Below, piece after piece: positions 23,279-24,455 of a stretch of DNA of 24,455 nt (positions are counted from its first letter, which is position 1; each line of letters opens with the position of its first letter). This DNA is from CAZJNX01 sp964547415. Lineage in GTDB: Bacteria; Pseudomonadota; Alphaproteobacteria; Rhizobiales; Amorphaceae. The position numbers and the translations under genes are program-made. Under the pieces are notes generated by a model. The model searched no databases. It was not told the DNA's origin and saw nothing but the letters and a program-made list of their open reading frames with translations. The stretch is taken from NCBI GenBank assembly GCA_964547415.1, contig CAZJNX010000050.1:1-24455 (forward strand), written 5' to 3'.

Positions 23279-24455
23279 ATGCTTCGAGATCTTGTGCCGA
23301 GAGATGTCGCATCGGCCATGACCTTGGGTTGGGGCCGCTCTTCTTTTGAGGTGCCGTCGTCAGTCTCAGCGGGATTTCAGGATGAGGTTGGCAATGAGCG
23401 TAACGAGATCTCACGGGATCGCGCGCGCGAATCCGCTTCGGTCGATGTCGCCTCCCCTGCCCTCGCGTCGATGACCTTCCCCGAAGTCTCCGCAGCTTCC
23501 AGCGCGAATTCTTCTCACGACCAGCTTCCGGCCTTTGTTCATCGCCATTTCGTACGCTCCGGTGACGAGTTCTTTTATCGGCAGACGCCGGAAAAGCTAG
23601 CGTTTGAGACGCGCGGCGATACCTTCCGTGCTCACGATAGCTCTATCAGCGTGGCCACGGCGATGATCGAGATGGCTGAGGCTCGAGGTTGGTCTGCGTT
23701 GAAGGTCAAAGGCTCGAAGGATTTTCGCCGCCTCGTCTGGGCTGCCGCAGCAAGACACGGGATCTCTGTGGATGGCTACTCACCGAGTCCTGGCGAGCGA
23801 GCGATGCTTGAACAAGACCAAGTTGCCTCTCGTCCTTCTCGAGGAGATGCCTCCGATGCTCGTGCAGATGGTCGTCAACGGGATCGCCCTGCTGCTCCAC
23901 TTACCGGCACGCTCGTCGATTACGGTCCTGCTCCCTACCAGAACCAACAAGAGAGTTCCCCGAGCTACTTTGTTGCCCTCCGTGGCGAATCCGGCAAGGT
24001 AACGACCCTCTGGGGATTAGATCTTGAGCGAGCCATTGATGACGCCAAGACTGAGATCGGCGACGAGGTTCAGGTTGAGCGTTCTGGGAAACAACGTGTT
24101 CAGATCCAGAGGCCCATCCGAAACCAGCAAGGCAAGATTGTCGACCAAGTAAACAGCGAGACCGAAAGGAGCACCTGGTCAGTTAGTGTGTTGTCGCGTT
24201 CAGACAGAGCGACCGAGGCTCAGGACGGACGACGTAGCGAAGCGGAAGACGATCCGATCGCGAGCAAGGTGCTCGAGTTGTTTACTGCCGAGCGCCTGGG
24301 GAAGCTTCCCCCGGAAGAACAGGTTCGTTTCCGAGAGCTTTATGATCAGGCTCGGGCGCAATTAACGTCTCGTGAGAATCCTTCCCCTCCCCCGGCCTTA
24401 GCCCGACTTCGACTATTCGCCCTCAGATTCAGCCGAATCCGGCGTATTTTGACGC
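23279..24455 (+). CDS. LPD7-domain conjugation-associated protein (3' end outside window)
   Basis: An open frame of 392 codons with no stop before the right edge. Residues about 88-175 (HRHFVRSGDEFFYRQ, LAFETRGDTFRAHD, ARGWSALKVKGSKDFRRL, ARHGISVDGYSPS) match the LPD7 domain found in large polyvalent proteins and at the ends of plasmid relaxases and primases. A second module (about 225-275, YFVALRGESGKVTTLWGLDLERAI then GDEVQVERSG) is the small domain often seen after LPD7 in TraI-like proteins. The first 85 residues are Ser/Ala-rich and probably unstructured, and no relaxase tyrosine or histidine triad is seen there. It may be a stand-alone accessory protein sent with the DNA. Initiation at ATG 23279 lacks a clear ribosome binding site and may depend on coupling to the gene five bases upstream. 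Confidence 0.75.
   Translation, partial: MLRDLVPRDVASAMTLGWGRSSFEVPSSVSAGFQDEVGNERNEISRDRARESASVDVASPALASMTFPEVSAASSANSSHDQLPAFVHRHFVRSGDEFFYRQTPEKLAFETRGDTFRAHDSSISVATAMIEMAEARGWSALKVKGSKDFRRLVWAAAARHGISVDGYSPSPGERAMLEQDQVASRPSRGDASDARADGRQRDRPAAPLTGTLVDYGPAPYQNQQESSPSYFVALRGESGKVTTLWGLDLERAIDDAKTEIGDEVQVERSGKQRVQIQRPIRNQQGKIVDQVNSETERSTWSVSVLSRSDRATEAQDGRRSEAEDDPIASKVLELFTAERLGKLPPEEQVRFRELYDQARAQLTSRENPSPPPALARLRLFALRFSRIRRILT

Noticed and set aside
1..24455. CRISPR arrays, tRNA or rRNA genes, insertion sequences
   Set aside because: No spaced identical repeats other than iterons, no cloverleaf-like sequence, and no transposase motifs or terminal inverted repeats were seen.

Overview
The window reads as part of a GC-rich proteobacterial (probably gammaproteobacterial) conjugative plasmid or a closely related integrative element. 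The evidence is an iteron-type replication origin with a Rep_3-family initiator, a complete VirB1-VirB11/VirD4 type IV secretion system (T4SS), and accessory defence genes. Nothing seen fixes the host genus. No relaxase, oriT, integrase or partition gene is visible; both window edges cut through genes, so those may lie outside.

Layout from right to left. (1) 22791-24455, plus strand: an unknown 160-residue protein and the start of an LPD7-type conjugation-associated protein that runs off the right edge. (2) 22116-22790: the origin region, with nine direct iterons, an AT-rich segment carrying two identical 13-mers, and a DnaA-box-like site. (3) 21396-22115, minus: the replication initiator. 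(4) 20384-21376, minus: an AraC-family regulator. (5) 8747-20234, minus: virB1, B2, B3, B4, B5, B6, a virB7-like lipoprotein, B8, B9, B10, B11 and virD4 in canonical order, many joined by ATGA-type overlaps. (6) 8447-8719, minus: a small helix-turn-helix-like protein. (7) 1-8319, minus: two genes recognisable as BREX type 2 (Pgl) phage defence, pglW (NERD plus tandem kinase domains) and pglX (adenine methyltransferase, truncated by the window edge). A vapBC-type toxin-antitoxin pair with its own palindromic operator sits between them.

Everything from the initiator down to pglX (about 22 kb) is on one strand, so replication, transfer and defence genes form one co-oriented train. The T4SS and coupling protein would move the plasmid. 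PglW/PglX would give the host phage resistance if pglY, pglZ and the remaining genes lie beyond position 1. The vapBC pair could stabilise the defence island or punish its loss.

The most unusual points are the vapBC pair inside the pglW-pglX interval, a perfect 15-base copy of an iteron inside virD4 about 11.6 kb from the origin, the helical phasing of the iteron array, and isolated palindromes in the few real gaps of the T4SS operon.
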